Assembly: GCA_002162095.1 (NCBI GenBank)
Contig: CP021424.1
Location: forward strand, 1 to 64,000
Source: Armatimonadetes bacterium Uphvl-Ar2
Lineage (GTDB): Bacteria > Armatimonadota > Fimbriimonadia > Fimbriimonadales > Fimbriimonadaceae
Length of the DNA stretch: 64,000 bases
Reading direction: 5' to 3'
In this document: positions 9,832-18,204 of the stretch, piece after piece
Layout of the letters: each line of letters starts with the position of its first letter
Position numbering within the stretch: position 1 is the stretch's first letter
The notes under the pieces: model-generated
Told to the model about the DNA's origin: nothing
Seen by the model: the letters and a program-made list of their open reading frames with translations, nothing else
Databases searched by the model: none
Position numbers and translations under genes: made by a program

Positions 9832-10680
9832 TCAGCGAGACCATAAGTTCCTTGGATAGATCGTCCTTCGGTCACAGATTTGGCTATTCTCCGAAAATGT
9901 ATGTACTTCTTCTGAGATATAGGTGATTCCCTCAGATAGCGAGCTCTGCAGAACGGTCGGGACGCCCATCAAATCACGAAGGTGAAACGGGGGTTTCTCT
10001 TCATTGTTCTCTCCTGGAACTCTCCCCGTAATCGTGGCACTGTGCGCCAGTGATATCGTGTGACGCGGCACGATAAGGGCGTAGTCTGTTAGTTTCCATA
10101 CCGGTTCATTCATCCCCCACGATACGAGATTTTGACAACGTTCATCGGCATCAGGATAGGCGTCGTAGATAGCCATATGATTTCGGCGCGACTGTGGAAA
10201 CGGCACCGCACAGAACGACGAAGAGGCGCTCTCAAGCCAAGCCTCTAAACCAGGCACACGGACGATTTGAAACGGAAGGTAGTAGGAGTCGGTAATGCCG
10301 AGACCCGGTGGCCGCTTGGCACCAATGGAAAAGGGCAGCGCCGTGATCCTCGGGGACTTTGACCATAACCCGTCAATGAACTCGAAACACAGCTCATGAC
10401 TGAATTCAAGCCATAGGTTGTCGGCCTCTACCATCACGTGCGAACAATCATGCCACGGCCAATCCTTGGGACGCAAAAAGAAGAAATGCAATAATGAGGT
10501 TCTCTTGGCATGAGATAGCAAGACCCATTCTCGATTCGTCTTGGTCAGCGGGAATCGCAAGTATATCCAAGATTGTGGCCCGCCAATACGACGAATCTCC
10601 ACTTGCTCTAACTCATCAATGAGGAACTTCACATACTCTTGTGCCTCCAATGAGTTGCCACGACACTCACAAATTTGCAT
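9832..10680 (-). CDS. Unknown protein, paralogue of the upstream gene (copy B)
   Basis: This 282-residue protein has no signal peptide or membrane segment and is not recognised. It is clearly paralogous to the 313-residue product of the gene ending 4 nt upstream: both begin with a C-E-C-R-G motif, share FLIDELEQV/FLERELEQV, and carry a near-identical central block (SASSSFCAVPFPQSRRN, AYPDAD, then VWKLTDYALIVPRH). Termini differ. It is last in a three-gene operon between the Rhs locus and the direct repeat. The context suggests an accessory, perhaps immunity-like or antagonism-related gene, but nothing in the sequence proves this. Confidence 0.7.
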   Translation of the reverse strand: MQICECRGNSLEAQEYVKFLIDELEQVEIRRIGGPQSWIYLRFPLTKTNREWVLLSHAKRTSLLHFFFLRPKDWPWHDCSHVMVEADNLWLEFSHELCFEFIDGLWSKSPRITALPFSIGAKRPPGLGITDSYYLPFQIVRVPGLEAWLESASSSFCAVPFPQSRRNHMAIYDAYPDADERCQNLVSWGMNEPVWKLTDYALIVPRHTISLAHSATITGRVPGENNEEKPPFHLRDLMGVPTVLQSSLSEGITYISEEVHTFSENSQICDRRTIYPRNLWSR

Positions 10681-10684
10681 AGGA

Positions 10685-11626
10685 CTAAATCAAATCACTC
10701 AACTCGCTAACCGGAAATGGCTGCAACTTCCCCTTCTGACGGCCGTTGAGTACTGCAAAAAGCGAGGCCACCAGTTCCGTGGGATAGATCGTCTCTCGAT
10801 CGCAGTTATCTCCACATGTCTCGCTTGCATCAACCTCCGCTGAGATATAGCTGACGCCTTCTTGTAGCGCACCCTCGGGAACCGTGACTGTGCCCATAAG
10901 ATCCCTGATGCGAAAAGGTGGCTTCCCTTCATTTCCACCACCTGGGACTCTGCCCTCGATGGTGGCGCTGTTCGCGAGCGAGACCGAATGGCGTGGCACA
11001 ATGAGAGCATAGTCTGTTAGTTTCCAAACCGCTTCATCCATCCGCCAGGAAATGAGCTCTCGGCAAAGTTGATCGGCATCAGGATAGGCGTTGTAGATGG
11101 CCTTTCGGTTTCGTCGCGATTGCGGGAACGGAACGGCGCAAAACGAGGAAGAAGCGCTCTCAAGCCACGACTCTAGCCCCGGCACATAGACAATTTGGTA
11201 CGGCAAGTAGTAGCAGTAGCTGATACCCTTCGCCGGGGGGCGACTGGCCCCGACGGAATAGGGCACGCCGATCAACTTCGGCTGAGTTGACCATATATCC
11301 TCCAAGAATTCTTGGCGGAGTTTGGGGTCGAACTCCAGCCAAAGGAACCAAGTACGCAACCGGACGTGCCGACTTCCCATCGATACCCAGGCCTTGGGCG
11401 CCTCGAAATAGAAATGTAAGCTCATCAATCGCTTCGATTGAGTTTCCAAAACCCAGGCTCGATTGTGATCCGTTAGCGGAAAACGCAGATAGTACATTCG
11501 GAATCCACCACCAAAGGGATGAGCCGTTACCTGCTCCAGTTCCCGTTCCAGAAACCGGACATACGAGAAGGCTTCATCTGAGGTCCCTCGACATTCGCAC
11601 CAGATATACCGGTCTTGTTCCTGCAT
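10685..11626 (-). CDS. Unknown protein, paralogue of the downstream gene (copy A)
   Basis: A 313-residue soluble protein beginning MQEQDRYIWCECRGTSDEAF, with many aromatic residues and a conserved central block shared with its tandem paralogue (WLESASSSFCAVPFPQSRRN, DYALIVPRH, SATIEGRVPG). It ends with a 25-residue extension (FAVLNGRQKGKLQPFPVSEL) lacking in copy B. Gaps of 23 nt upstream and 4 nt downstream indicate one operon with both neighbours. Cys-rich N-terminus (CEC) could bind metal, but this is only a suggestion. Family not recognised. Confidence 0.7.
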   Translation of the reverse strand: MQEQDRYIWCECRGTSDEAFSYVRFLERELEQVTAHPFGGGFRMYYLRFPLTDHNRAWVLETQSKRLMSLHFYFEAPKAWVSMGSRHVRLRTWFLWLEFDPKLRQEFLEDIWSTQPKLIGVPYSVGASRPPAKGISYCYYLPYQIVYVPGLESWLESASSSFCAVPFPQSRRNRKAIYNAYPDADQLCRELISWRMDEAVWKLTDYALIVPRHSVSLANSATIEGRVPGGGNEGKPPFRIRDLMGTVTVPEGALQEGVSYISAEVDASETCGDNCDRETIYPTELVASLFAVLNGRQKGKLQPFPVSELSDLI

Positions 11627-11649
11627 TCAATATCTCCAGCTATGCGTAC

Positions 11650-12231
11650 TCACTTGAGAAATTCATTAAAGTCCTCCCACTTCGACATATAGTCTTCAAG
11701 GCCAGGCTCGAATCTGACCTTGTAGCATGTCTGTGTAAAGACTGGCCCGCCTCGGTATCCCGCCAGCCGCGGGCAGATCTTGAGGATACGCCGACGCATC
11801 TCCCGGAAGACATCCGAAGTGCCCGCCTCCTCGGCACCGGGCACACGGAATGAATACATGTTGTTCGTAGCAATGGGCCATCCATCAGGTAGGTTCAGCA
11901 AAGGAAGGTACGCACCTCCCGCGTTGAGAAACTCGTGATATCCCCCGATCTCATCGTCACTCACCCTGCAGTCAAGATACGGCCGAAAATCCACGTACCG
12001 CTCCGCCGTTGTGCGGAGAATCAGGAATGCCGTGAAGCTGTCCATCATCAGCTCAAAATTCAAGTCCGCAAGTTCACAAAACCCTCGTAGGGATCTGTCC
12101 GGGTCGCGCTTCTCGGCCGCGTAGTTGATGTTGTAGAGGTAAAGAAACCGGGAGTCAGTACATTCCCGAATCACACGGAGCAGAGATTCCTGAGTGATGC
12201 ACACGTCCACGGAAATGGTTCGACTTCTCAT
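11650..12231 (-). CDS. Unknown protein, first gene of accessory operon
   Basis: I chose the ATG at 12231 (MRSRTISVDVCITQESLLRV). An upstream in-frame ATG at 12318 would have to read through the duplicated promoter DNA at 12243-12398, which belongs to another gene. The product is 193 residues, soluble, with a charged C-terminus (DYMSKWEDFNEFLK). It shares the phrase structure 'V-R-F-E-P-G-L-E-D' / 'R-V-P-G-L-E-x-W-L-E' with the two downstream paralogues, so it may be a distant relative. Not recognised. Confidence 0.6.
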   Translation of the reverse strand: MRSRTISVDVCITQESLLRVIRECTDSRFLYLYNINYAAEKRDPDRSLRGFCELADLNFELMMDSFTAFLILRTTAERYVDFRPYLDCRVSDDEIGGYHEFLNAGGAYLPLLNLPDGWPIATNNMYSFRVPGAEEAGTSDVFREMRRRILKICPRLAGYRGGPVFTQTCYKVRFEPGLEDYMSKWEDFNEFLK

Positions 12232-12242
12232 TCGATGGCGGA

Positions 12243-12398
12243 CCTCCCCGCACCATAGCCGAAGCCCGCTCCCCTTGTCAATCCGCGCATCCTCTCTTCT
12301 CCGCCCGGTACTCTGCACCGCATGCTCGTGGCTGCGCTCACCGGCTCCCTCCTCGCCCCGCAGTTCTTCTTCGAAGATGGCCAGGCCACCCTGCGCCG
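12243..12398 (+). repeat. Direct repeat copy A: truncated duplicate of promoter and 5' end of the gene at 13774
   Basis: About 156 bp matching 13694-13850 with only scattered mismatches. It includes the ATG (12322) and first codons MLVAALTGSLLAPQF. After GDGQATLRR-equivalent codons the match stops and the frame runs into unrelated sequence. The intact gene is at 13774, so this copy is a remnant. Confidence 0.85.
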
Positions 12399-12442
12399 GG
12401 CACGGATGGCTGCGTTGCTCAAAGGTACAAGACCTAACCTGG

Positions 12443-13648
12443 TCAACATAACTTCCCCGCGTGCAAGCCTAGTTCACGAGCCTGCATTGCATAGAATGGG
12501 CTCAATGAAAGCCTATCGGCATTTAATCGAATAATCTGCGTCATAAAGCGCGCCGCCCTTGCAAATGACGTCCTTTCATCATTGTTGATGTACTCAATTG
12601 CATGGCCATGCATGGGGTGAAGCGGCTTGACAGTGTCAATGTCATCTGCACACTCACCTTCAAAGTAAGTCCAATACGCCTGCTTTGCAACATAGTGGGT
12701 CAACGCATCCAGCACACCAGTGACGTTCTCCGAGTCAGTGTACAAAAACGGACTGGTCCCGCCAATAAGCCATGTCTTCCTCGATTTCCCAGACTGTGTG
12801 TCTACACGCGAGAACACGCCCACCCCGTGACAAAAGAACTCTGTTGCTGTATTCGATGAATCCAATCCTAGCTCTTTGCAGACATTTTCAACTCGCCTTC
12901 GGACTTCGGACTCATCAACTAGATCCTCGAATTTTGTGAAAGCGCATTCTGCAACAAAAAGTCCGTGAGTTTCTTTAACAGGACTGCCTTGGGTTCGAGA
13001 CTGCATGTTCAGCCCCGGCAGCTCAGGCAGATTCAGGTGCTTTAGAATAACTCCCTGGCTAGGGCAGATTCGACCGGCATACTTGAACCTCAATGCATCC
13101 AATTCAGATCTTGAATACTGTCTTAGATTTTCTTCCAAAGGTACTGCAAGGAACGACTCCAGGATGCTTTTCAAATCAGTAAAGGCATCTTGTGTGGCTT
13201 GATCCGCAAAGTGACCACCACGTACTCTGCAGTACTCTAGTAGATTCTCACCCAGGGCCCTCATCGGTAACTCAGCTTCACCCCTGAGATCAACATCTAC
13301 GAGGGCCTCTACCGTCTTCCGCTGCTCCCAGGCCTTAAGCACTGTTGCGGCCGAAGTCTTCGAGAGGGACTCCCTTATTGATTCTTCTGGCGGCCTGGAA
13401 GTTAACGTCCAGAACCTGATCCTCAAATGAAGTGTCCAGTTCTCGGCGCTAGATGTTTTCCTCACAGGTTCGTCTTCTCCGCTGGCAAAATGCCTTGCGA
13501 AGGTACGTAGGTGCCCCAAAAACCACTCGTATTGCAAGAGACACTTGCGATGAACAATGATTGGCGCAATACTCGACACCTTGAGTTCAATCGGAACTTG
13601 TTGCTTACTCACATTGCCCTGCCTTCGACTCAGTTCTTCTTCCATCAT
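12443..13648 (-). CDS. Unknown accessory protein inside the direct-repeat interval
   Basis: About 401 residues from the ATG at 13648 (MMEEELSRRQGNVSKQQVPI); a TTG at 13678 in the same frame is an alternative start. No signal peptide, membrane segment or family is recognised. The N-terminal half is helical and charged; the middle contains a Gly-rich stretch (HGLFVAECAFTKF, FFCHGVGVFSRV, WLIGGTSPFLY). It is AT-richer than the core genes to its right and lies between two copies of a 157-bp repeat, so it was probably acquired as cargo. The tone resembles TIGR04255-type hypothetical proteins found in mobile regions, but I cannot confirm that. Confidence 0.65.
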   Translation of the reverse strand: MMEEELSRRQGNVSKQQVPIELKVSSIAPIIVHRKCLLQYEWFLGHLRTFARHFASGEDEPVRKTSSAENWTLHLRIRFWTLTSRPPEESIRESLSKTSAATVLKAWEQRKTVEALVDVDLRGEAELPMRALGENLLEYCRVRGGHFADQATQDAFTDLKSILESFLAVPLEENLRQYSRSELDALRFKYAGRICPSQGVILKHLNLPELPGLNMQSRTQGSPVKETHGLFVAECAFTKFEDLVDESEVRRRVENVCKELGLDSSNTATEFFCHGVGVFSRVDTQSGKSRKTWLIGGTSPFLYTDSENVTGVLDALTHYVAKQAYWTYFEGECADDIDTVKPLHPMHGHAIEYINNDERTSFARAARFMTQIIRLNADRLSLSPFYAMQARELGLHAGKLC

Positions 13649-13693
13649 GACAGTTTCGAATACAGTCCGACTTTCCAAAGCTTGGTAGCGTTG

Positions 13694-13850
13694 CCTCCCC
13701 GCACCATAGCCGAAACCCGCGCCCCCTTGTCAATCCGCGCATCCTCTCTTCTCCGCCCGGTACTCTGCGCCGCATGCTCGTGGCTGCGCTCACCGGCTCG
13801 CTCCTCGCCCCGCAGTTCTCCTTCCAAGATGGCCAGGCCACCCTGCGCCG
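13694..13850 (+). repeat. Direct repeat copy B: intact promoter and start of the gene at 13774
   Basis: Partner of 12243-12398, spaced about 1.45 kb. The two copies share the sequence from the CCTCCCCGCACC block through the start codon to about the 26th codon. Copy B continues into the intact gene. It marks the border between the accessory zone and core chromosome. Confidence 0.85.
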
Positions 13851-14721
13851 AGGCGACCAGGTCGCCCTTTCCTCCCCCCAAGAAGGCCTCTGGAGCGTCG
13901 CCACGGCCTGGGAAGACGGCTGGCCCGCCCGCTGGCACCACGCCCAGCCCACTTCGCTCACCCAAAGCGGAGACTGGCAGATTGCCAAAGGCACCCTCAC
14001 CCTGCCCGAAGGCAAGCTGGAACTGAGCGATTCTTACCGCGTGGAGGGCAACCTGGTGCGGTGCGTGCGCCGGTGGGAATGGCATGGCCAAACCCCGCTC
14101 AACCACGTGACCCTCTCCGTGCGGTGGAACATGCACCAGGGCCAAGGCGCCAAGCCGTTTTTGCCGGGCATTTCCTACTTCGGCAACCCATCCGGCGCCA
14201 TGACCAAGAGCTGCGTCCCCATCCAGACTATGGCCCCCGGGGAAGAGTCGTTTTATGAGGAACACCGCTATGCCATGCCCTTCGCCTCACTCGAAAACGC
14301 CACCCACGGCGTGGCTCTGCACAGCATTCCCAGCATGCCCGCCGGCGCGCACAAGCAAGATCAATGGTGGACCCTGGGCCTGGACACCTTCCAACCGGCA
14401 TCCGTTGGCATTGGAGCTGGAAATGCCTCCGCAACAGAGCTGAAGCTAGGCGTAAAATGCGGGCCGATGTTCGAGCGTCAGGAGTTAGGCCTTACCGAAA
14501 ACGCCTACGGAGTCTTCATCGTGGTTCGGCAATACACCGATAGCGTGACCCCTGAACAGGCGAAGCAGATCGACGACGTAGTCGAGCGACATCCCGAATT
14601 CGGTTGGGACCTGGATCAACAGTGGAGTCTTCGGAACGAGTTGTATCGGCTGGTCCGACCATGGGTCGGATCGAAGATGGTTGAACTGGTCAACAAGATC
14701 ATGGGGCTGGTGCGATTGTGA
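13774..14721 (+). CDS. Unknown, probably secreted beta-sandwich-like protein
   Basis: A 315-residue protein whose first residues (MLVAALTGSLLAPQFSF) look like a short signal peptide. The body has alternating hydrophobic strands and many Trp/His residues (WSVATAWEDGWPARWHH, EWHGQTPLNHVTLSVRWNM), as in carbohydrate-active beta-sandwich proteins, but no catalytic motif is recognised. The last 60 residues (SVTPEQAKQIDDVVERHPEF, then a helical end) differ in style and may be a fusion. Its stop overlaps the GTG of the next gene (GTGA), so it heads a coupled three-gene operon. Confidence 0.6.
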   Translation: MLVAALTGSLLAPQFSFQDGQATLRRGDQVALSSPQEGLWSVATAWEDGWPARWHHAQPTSLTQSGDWQIAKGTLTLPEGKLELSDSYRVEGNLVRCVRRWEWHGQTPLNHVTLSVRWNMHQGQGAKPFLPGISYFGNPSGAMTKSCVPIQTMAPGEESFYEEHRYAMPFASLENATHGVALHSIPSMPAGAHKQDQWWTLGLDTFQPASVGIGAGNASATELKLGVKCGPMFERQELGLTENAYGVFIVVRQYTDSVTPEQAKQIDDVVERHPEFGWDLDQQWSLRNELYRLVRPWVGSKMVELVNKIMGLVRL

Positions 14722-14873
14722 TCTGGCTCGCTGTGGGCTGTCCTCTGGTGGTCGTGGTGGCAACCTACATTTACGTCATTGGTGTGGGCGCAGGAAAGAA
14801 GCGTCAGTCGGAAATCGACGAGTTGGAGTTTGATGAACGATTGGCAGAAGAGCGAAAGCGAGGGATTCGATGA
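14718..14873 (+). CDS. 51-residue single-pass membrane microprotein
   Basis: GTG start at 14718 overlaps the preceding stop by four bases, and its own stop overlaps the next ATG (ATGA at 14870). The product has one hydrophobic helix (VIWLAVGCPLVVVVATYIYV) and a charged cytoplasmic tail (DELEFDERLAEERKRG). Double overlap with both neighbours is strong evidence that it is translated. Function unknown; it may anchor or regulate the metalloprotease-like neighbour. Confidence 0.6.
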   Translation: MIWLAVGCPLVVVVATYIYVIGVGAGKKRQSEIDELEFDERLAEERKRGIR

Positions 14874-15277
14874 GAGACGGCTGGGTCAACGCCGAAGAGA
14901 TGCGGTGGACGGCCCGCCATTGGGCCACAACCATGGGGCTTGAACGGTCCGGTATTCGAATCATGCCACTCAAGAAGAAGTGGGGATCGATGAGCCTTCG
15001 AGGGTGGATGACCTTGAGTTCCGAGCTTCTTGATCTTCCGAAAGAGCTCGGAGAATACGTCATCGTTCATGAACTGGTCCACCAGCTCGCTCCAAACCAT
15101 GGTCGCGTGTTCAAAGCTTTCCTGAAGAGCTACATGCCGGACTGGGAAGAGCGGCATGCGTTGCTCCAGAAGCATGTGGTCATCGATGGGAAGTGGGTAG
15201 CCGAAAAACTGGTGTTGTCGGACCAAGATGAGCAAATGCTCGACCCCGTCGTGGAACAGACCGCAAAGAGCTGCTAA
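14870..15277 (+). CDS. YgjP-like/DUF45 metal-dependent hydrolase
   Basis: A 135-residue protein with the zincin-type motif VIVHELVHQLAPNHGRVF (HELVH about residue 68, with the third His in PNHGRVF), the signature of the DUF45/YgjP (SprT/WLM-like) group. The preceding LRGWMTLSSELLDLP segment is also family-typical. It is shorter than most family members (about 230), missing the N-terminal half. Substrate unknown; family members are predicted metalloproteases. It is the last gene of the 13774 operon, linked by an ATGA overlap. Confidence 0.75.
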   Translation: MRDGWVNAEEMRWTARHWATTMGLERSGIRIMPLKKKWGSMSLRGWMTLSSELLDLPKELGEYVIVHELVHQLAPNHGRVFKAFLKSYMPDWEERHALLQKHVVIDGKWVAEKLVLSDQDEQMLDPVVEQTAKSC

Positions 15278-15386
15278 CCGGGTCAATTTGCAGCGGTGGC
15301 GTGGCACCACGCCGTCCGTCCAAATGCGGGCAAGTTCGCGCTCTATGGTGTCAATAGTGGTGTCAAAACCGACGTTTGGGCAACAA

Positions 15387-15410
15387 AAAAGCCCCTAGCG
15401 AGGGGCTTTT
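15387..15410 (-). terminator. Intrinsic terminator downstream of tRNA-Lys
   Basis: A perfect 10-bp stem (AAAAGCCCCT / AGGGGCTTTT) with a 4-nt loop, followed on the minus strand by a run of T. It lies 12 bp beyond the 3' end of the tRNA and may also act on transcripts from the left. Confidence 0.8.
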
Positions 15411-15422
15411 GAACCTAAAAAG

Positions 15423-15498
<76 letters not shown>

Positions 15499-15562
15499 AG
15501 GAACCAAAACTATACTCGCACCCCGCTCCCAGATGCCAGCCCGTTCTAGGACCCCGAACGGG

Positions 15563-15568
15563 TAAACC
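15563..15568 (+). promoter_or_regulatory. -10-like hexamer TAAACC, 6 nt before ATG (possible leaderless start)
   Basis: TAAACC followed by exactly six bases and the ATG at 15575. It departs from TANNNT at the last base, so it is the weakest member of the set seen before leuA and other genes. Confidence 0.3.
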
Positions 15569-15574
15569 CCGCCC

Positions 15575-16309
15575 ATGACTCCCACTTTAGCTCCCAGCGG
15601 CGCCTGGCACTTCCCCTCCACCACCCTCCAGCCGCAAGACCACAGCCTCTTCCAACGCCAACCCGGAGTCCTCACCCTTACCGAAGGCCACCTCCCTGAC
15701 CCCGCAACCCTCACCACCTGGGCCGACGAAAACCAAATCCGGGCCATCTTCAATCCCGCACAGCAAACGACCACTTGGCTCACCCCCATCCGGATCCGCC
15801 CGTGCGAACCCGAAGACGCCCCCCAGGCCGCCGGCGTCGTTGAGCAAGTCTTCACCGATTACGGATTCACCTGGGATGACAGCGACTACTTTCAGGATCT
15901 CAGTGAACTCCCCGGTTCCTACCCCGATGGGTTCTGGGTCGCGGAGCAGGACGGCCGCATCGTAGGTGTGGGCGGGCTCGAGCTTCACCGCTCGCACTTC
16001 CCCGGCCCCGGCCAACTCATCCAAATGGATCAGGAAACCCGCATCGGCGGCACCCAAGGCGAGCTCGTCCGCCTGTACGTCCTCGCCTCCGCCCGCCGCC
16101 AAGGCATCGCCCGCCACCTGTGCGAGTGCATCATGAACGAAGCCCGTCACCGCCAGTGCCACGCGCTCGAAATCTGGAGCGATAAACTCTTCCAAGAAGC
16201 TCACCAACTTTACGAAAGGCTCGGCGCCCAGCGCATCGGGGAGCGCATCTGCCCGGACCCCGACCAGAGCCCCGAGTGGGGCTATTTACTCCCTCTTAAC
16301 CCGGCTTAG
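15575..16309 (+). CDS. GNAT-family N-acetyltransferase
   Basis: 244 residues. The C-terminal two thirds (from about residue 72, IRIRPCEPEDAPQAAGVVEQ) are a GNAT fold: WVAEQDGRIVGVGGLELH strand pair, ELVRLYVLASARRQGIARHL acetyl-CoA loop (R-R-Q-G-I-A) and LYERLGAQRIGE C-terminal helix. The N-terminal 70 residues are unrelated and perhaps a small additional domain. Acceptor substrate unknown. It is followed after 20 nt by the LpxH-like gene and may share a transcript with it. Confidence 0.8.
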   Translation: MTPTLAPSGAWHFPSTTLQPQDHSLFQRQPGVLTLTEGHLPDPATLTTWADENQIRAIFNPAQQTTTWLTPIRIRPCEPEDAPQAAGVVEQVFTDYGFTWDDSDYFQDLSELPGSYPDGFWVAEQDGRIVGVGGLELHRSHFPGPGQLIQMDQETRIGGTQGELVRLYVLASARRQGIARHLCECIMNEARHRQCHALEIWSDKLFQEAHQLYERLGAQRIGERICPDPDQSPEWGYLLPLNPA

Positions 16310-16329
16310 CGTAGAACCTCTTACAACCC

Positions 16330-17094
16330 ATGCTCTGGACCAAGCGGCGCGTACGCAGCATCTTCATCTCAGACTGCCACCTGGGCCTGGGCAAAACCCA
16401 CGCGAGCGAATTGGTCGAATTCCTCAAACGCACCGAGTGCGAGTGGCTCTATCTCGTCGGCGATATCGTCGACCCCGTGCACTGCGCAGACCCCGAAGCC
16501 TGGGAAACGGACGAAACCTACGCCTTCCGCGCCATCACCGCCCTCGCCGAAACCGACATCAAGATCCGCATCACGCCCGGCAATCACGACGAGCATCTGC
16601 AGAATGCAGTGGGCATCCACGAGGGCACCCTCGCCATTGATAAAGCGTTCGTTCACCAAGGGCTGGATGGCAAGAAGTACCTGGTCATTCATGGCGACCA
16701 GTTCGACGACGAACTGACTCACGCCGACCCTTTCTACGGGTGGAAGAGCCGGGTTTACACGGCCGCCTGCGAGATGGATCGCAAACAAGCTAGCTACCTC
16801 GCCGACCTCGGCGCCAAGGGCGAGAGTCTCATCAAGAAGATCAAGAATCTCTCGAGCGTGGTGAGGCGACGCAAAGAGGCTTTTATCGAGCAAGCGATCG
16901 AAACCGGCCGGTCCCTGGGCTGCGATGGGGTGATTTGCGGCCACATCCACGCCCCGGCGCTCGAAGTCGAAGAAGACGGGTTTGCTTATATGAACTGCGG
17001 CGATTGGCTGGAACACGCCTCCGCCATCATCGAGGACGAACACGGGCAATTTGAACTTGTCCACTGGAACCGCGTTTTCGCCGAGGACCTCTAA
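16330..17094 (+). CDS. UDP-2,3-diacylglucosamine pyrophosphatase-like metallophosphoesterase
   Basis: Calcineurin-type fold with all blocks in order: FISDCHLGLG, VGDIVDP, TPGNHDE, IHGDQFDD and ICGHIHAPAL, over 254 residues. This matches the LpxH/YbbF-like branch that acts in lipid A precursor hydrolysis at the inner membrane. The gene directly precedes a GT4 glycosyltransferase by 6 nt, a pairing known from glycolipid loci, so the substrate could be another lipid-linked nucleotide sugar. Kdo genes elsewhere in the window support an LPS context. Confidence 0.75.
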   Translation: MLWTKRRVRSIFISDCHLGLGKTHASELVEFLKRTECEWLYLVGDIVDPVHCADPEAWETDETYAFRAITALAETDIKIRITPGNHDEHLQNAVGIHEGTLAIDKAFVHQGLDGKKYLVIHGDQFDDELTHADPFYGWKSRVYTAACEMDRKQASYLADLGAKGESLIKKIKNLSSVVRRRKEAFIEQAIETGRSLGCDGVICGHIHAPALEVEEDGFAYMNCGDWLEHASAIIEDEHGQFELVHWNRVFAEDL

Positions 17095-17100
17095 AGAACC

Positions 17101-18204
17101 GTGCGGGTGGCGCTCTTCACCGATACGTACTTCGAAATCAACGGGGCCGCTCGCACGCTGCGGCAAGTGGCCAGCCGAGCTCACCAGTTTGGTGTGCAAT
17201 TGGATGTCTACACCTATGGTCAGGAGGCAAAGACCACCTCCGAAGGCGAAGCCACCGTCTTCCAGTTCAACAACCGCCTCGCGGTGCGCTATTACGAGGG
17301 GTTAAGGTTCGAAGTCATCCCCGACTTTCGCATCCGCCGCACGTTCACTGAACAGATGCGCCGCGCGCCTTATCAGCTCGTTCACCTGGCCACGCCGGGC
17401 AGCATCGGGCTGGTTGGGAGGGCGTTCGCCAAGCAGTTCCGCCTCCCGCAAATCGGCACCTACCACACGCACCTGGCGGATTACAGCGCCATGCGCAGCA
17501 TCCCAGGCTCGCGCCGCCTCATGCACCGCTTCTTTTGGTGGTACATGCGGTGGTTCTATCGCGATTGCCACGCGGTGCAGTGCCCCACGCAGGGGGTCGT
17601 GGATGATTTAAAGGCGCATGGCTTCCTCAATCGGCTAGGAATTTTTACTCGCGGGATTGATACGGAGCGGTTCCGGCCCTCCCGGCGCACCCGCACCTCT
17701 GCTGAAACGGTGGTGAGCTACATCGGGCGGATCGCGCGGGAGAAGAATGTGGGGTGGCTGCCAACCGTGCTTCGAGACCAAGCCGCCGAGGTGCAGATTG
17801 TAGGGGATGGACCCGACCGAGGATGGCTGGAGGGCCAACTCCCTGAGGCGCAGTTCGCAGGCTATCTGCATGGCGATGAACTCGCCGCCGCCTATGCCAA
17901 TAGCGACCTCCTCGTCTTTCCCAGCCAGACCGACACCTTCGGGAATGTGGTGCTCGAAGCCATGGCCAGTGGCGCGGTGCCCCTGGTGGCCACCGGCCCG
18001 GGGCCGAGCGAATTCGTTACGGCAGGCGTGAATGCCGAAGTGTGCGCCAGCGCCGAAGAGATGCACGCCAAGCTCGCCGCCTTGATCACCGACGAGCCCC
18101 GTCGGGCCGAAATGAGCCGGGTCGCGCGCCAGTTCGCCGAGTCGCGTAGTTGGGATTCTGCGATTGGTGAGCTGATGGAGGCGTACCGCGAGGCCGCCCA
18201 TTGA
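17101..18204 (+). CDS. GT4-family glycosyltransferase
   Basis: 367 residues from a GTG start. N-terminal Rossmann half: RVALFTDTYFEINGAARTLR; HLATPGSIGLVGRAF and YHTHLADYS typical of MgtA/GDP-mannose-type GT4 enzymes. C-terminal half: VVSYIGRIAREKNVGWL, VGDGPDR and the E-x7-E-like nucleotide site FPSQTDTFGNVVLEAMASG. Likely transfers a hexose to a lipid or glycan acceptor at the cytoplasmic face of the membrane. Co-transcribed with the upstream phosphoesterase and the downstream gene (TTGA overlap). Confidence 0.85.
   Translation: MRVALFTDTYFEINGAARTLRQVASRAHQFGVQLDVYTYGQEAKTTSEGEATVFQFNNRLAVRYYEGLRFEVIPDFRIRRTFTEQMRRAPYQLVHLATPGSIGLVGRAFAKQFRLPQIGTYHTHLADYSAMRSIPGSRRLMHRFFWWYMRWFYRDCHAVQCPTQGVVDDLKAHGFLNRLGIFTRGIDTERFRPSRRTRTSAETVVSYIGRIAREKNVGWLPTVLRDQAAEVQIVGDGPDRGWLEGQLPEAQFAGYLHGDELAAAYANSDLLVFPSQTDTFGNVVLEAMASGAVPLVATGPGPSEFVTAGVNAEVCASAEEMHAKLAALITDEPRRAEMSRVARQFAESRSWDSAIGELMEAYREAAH

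Noticed and set aside
12322-12534. 70-codon gene starting MLVAALTGSLL
   Set aside because: It is the truncated duplicate of the 5' end of the gene at 13774 and runs into unrelated sequence.
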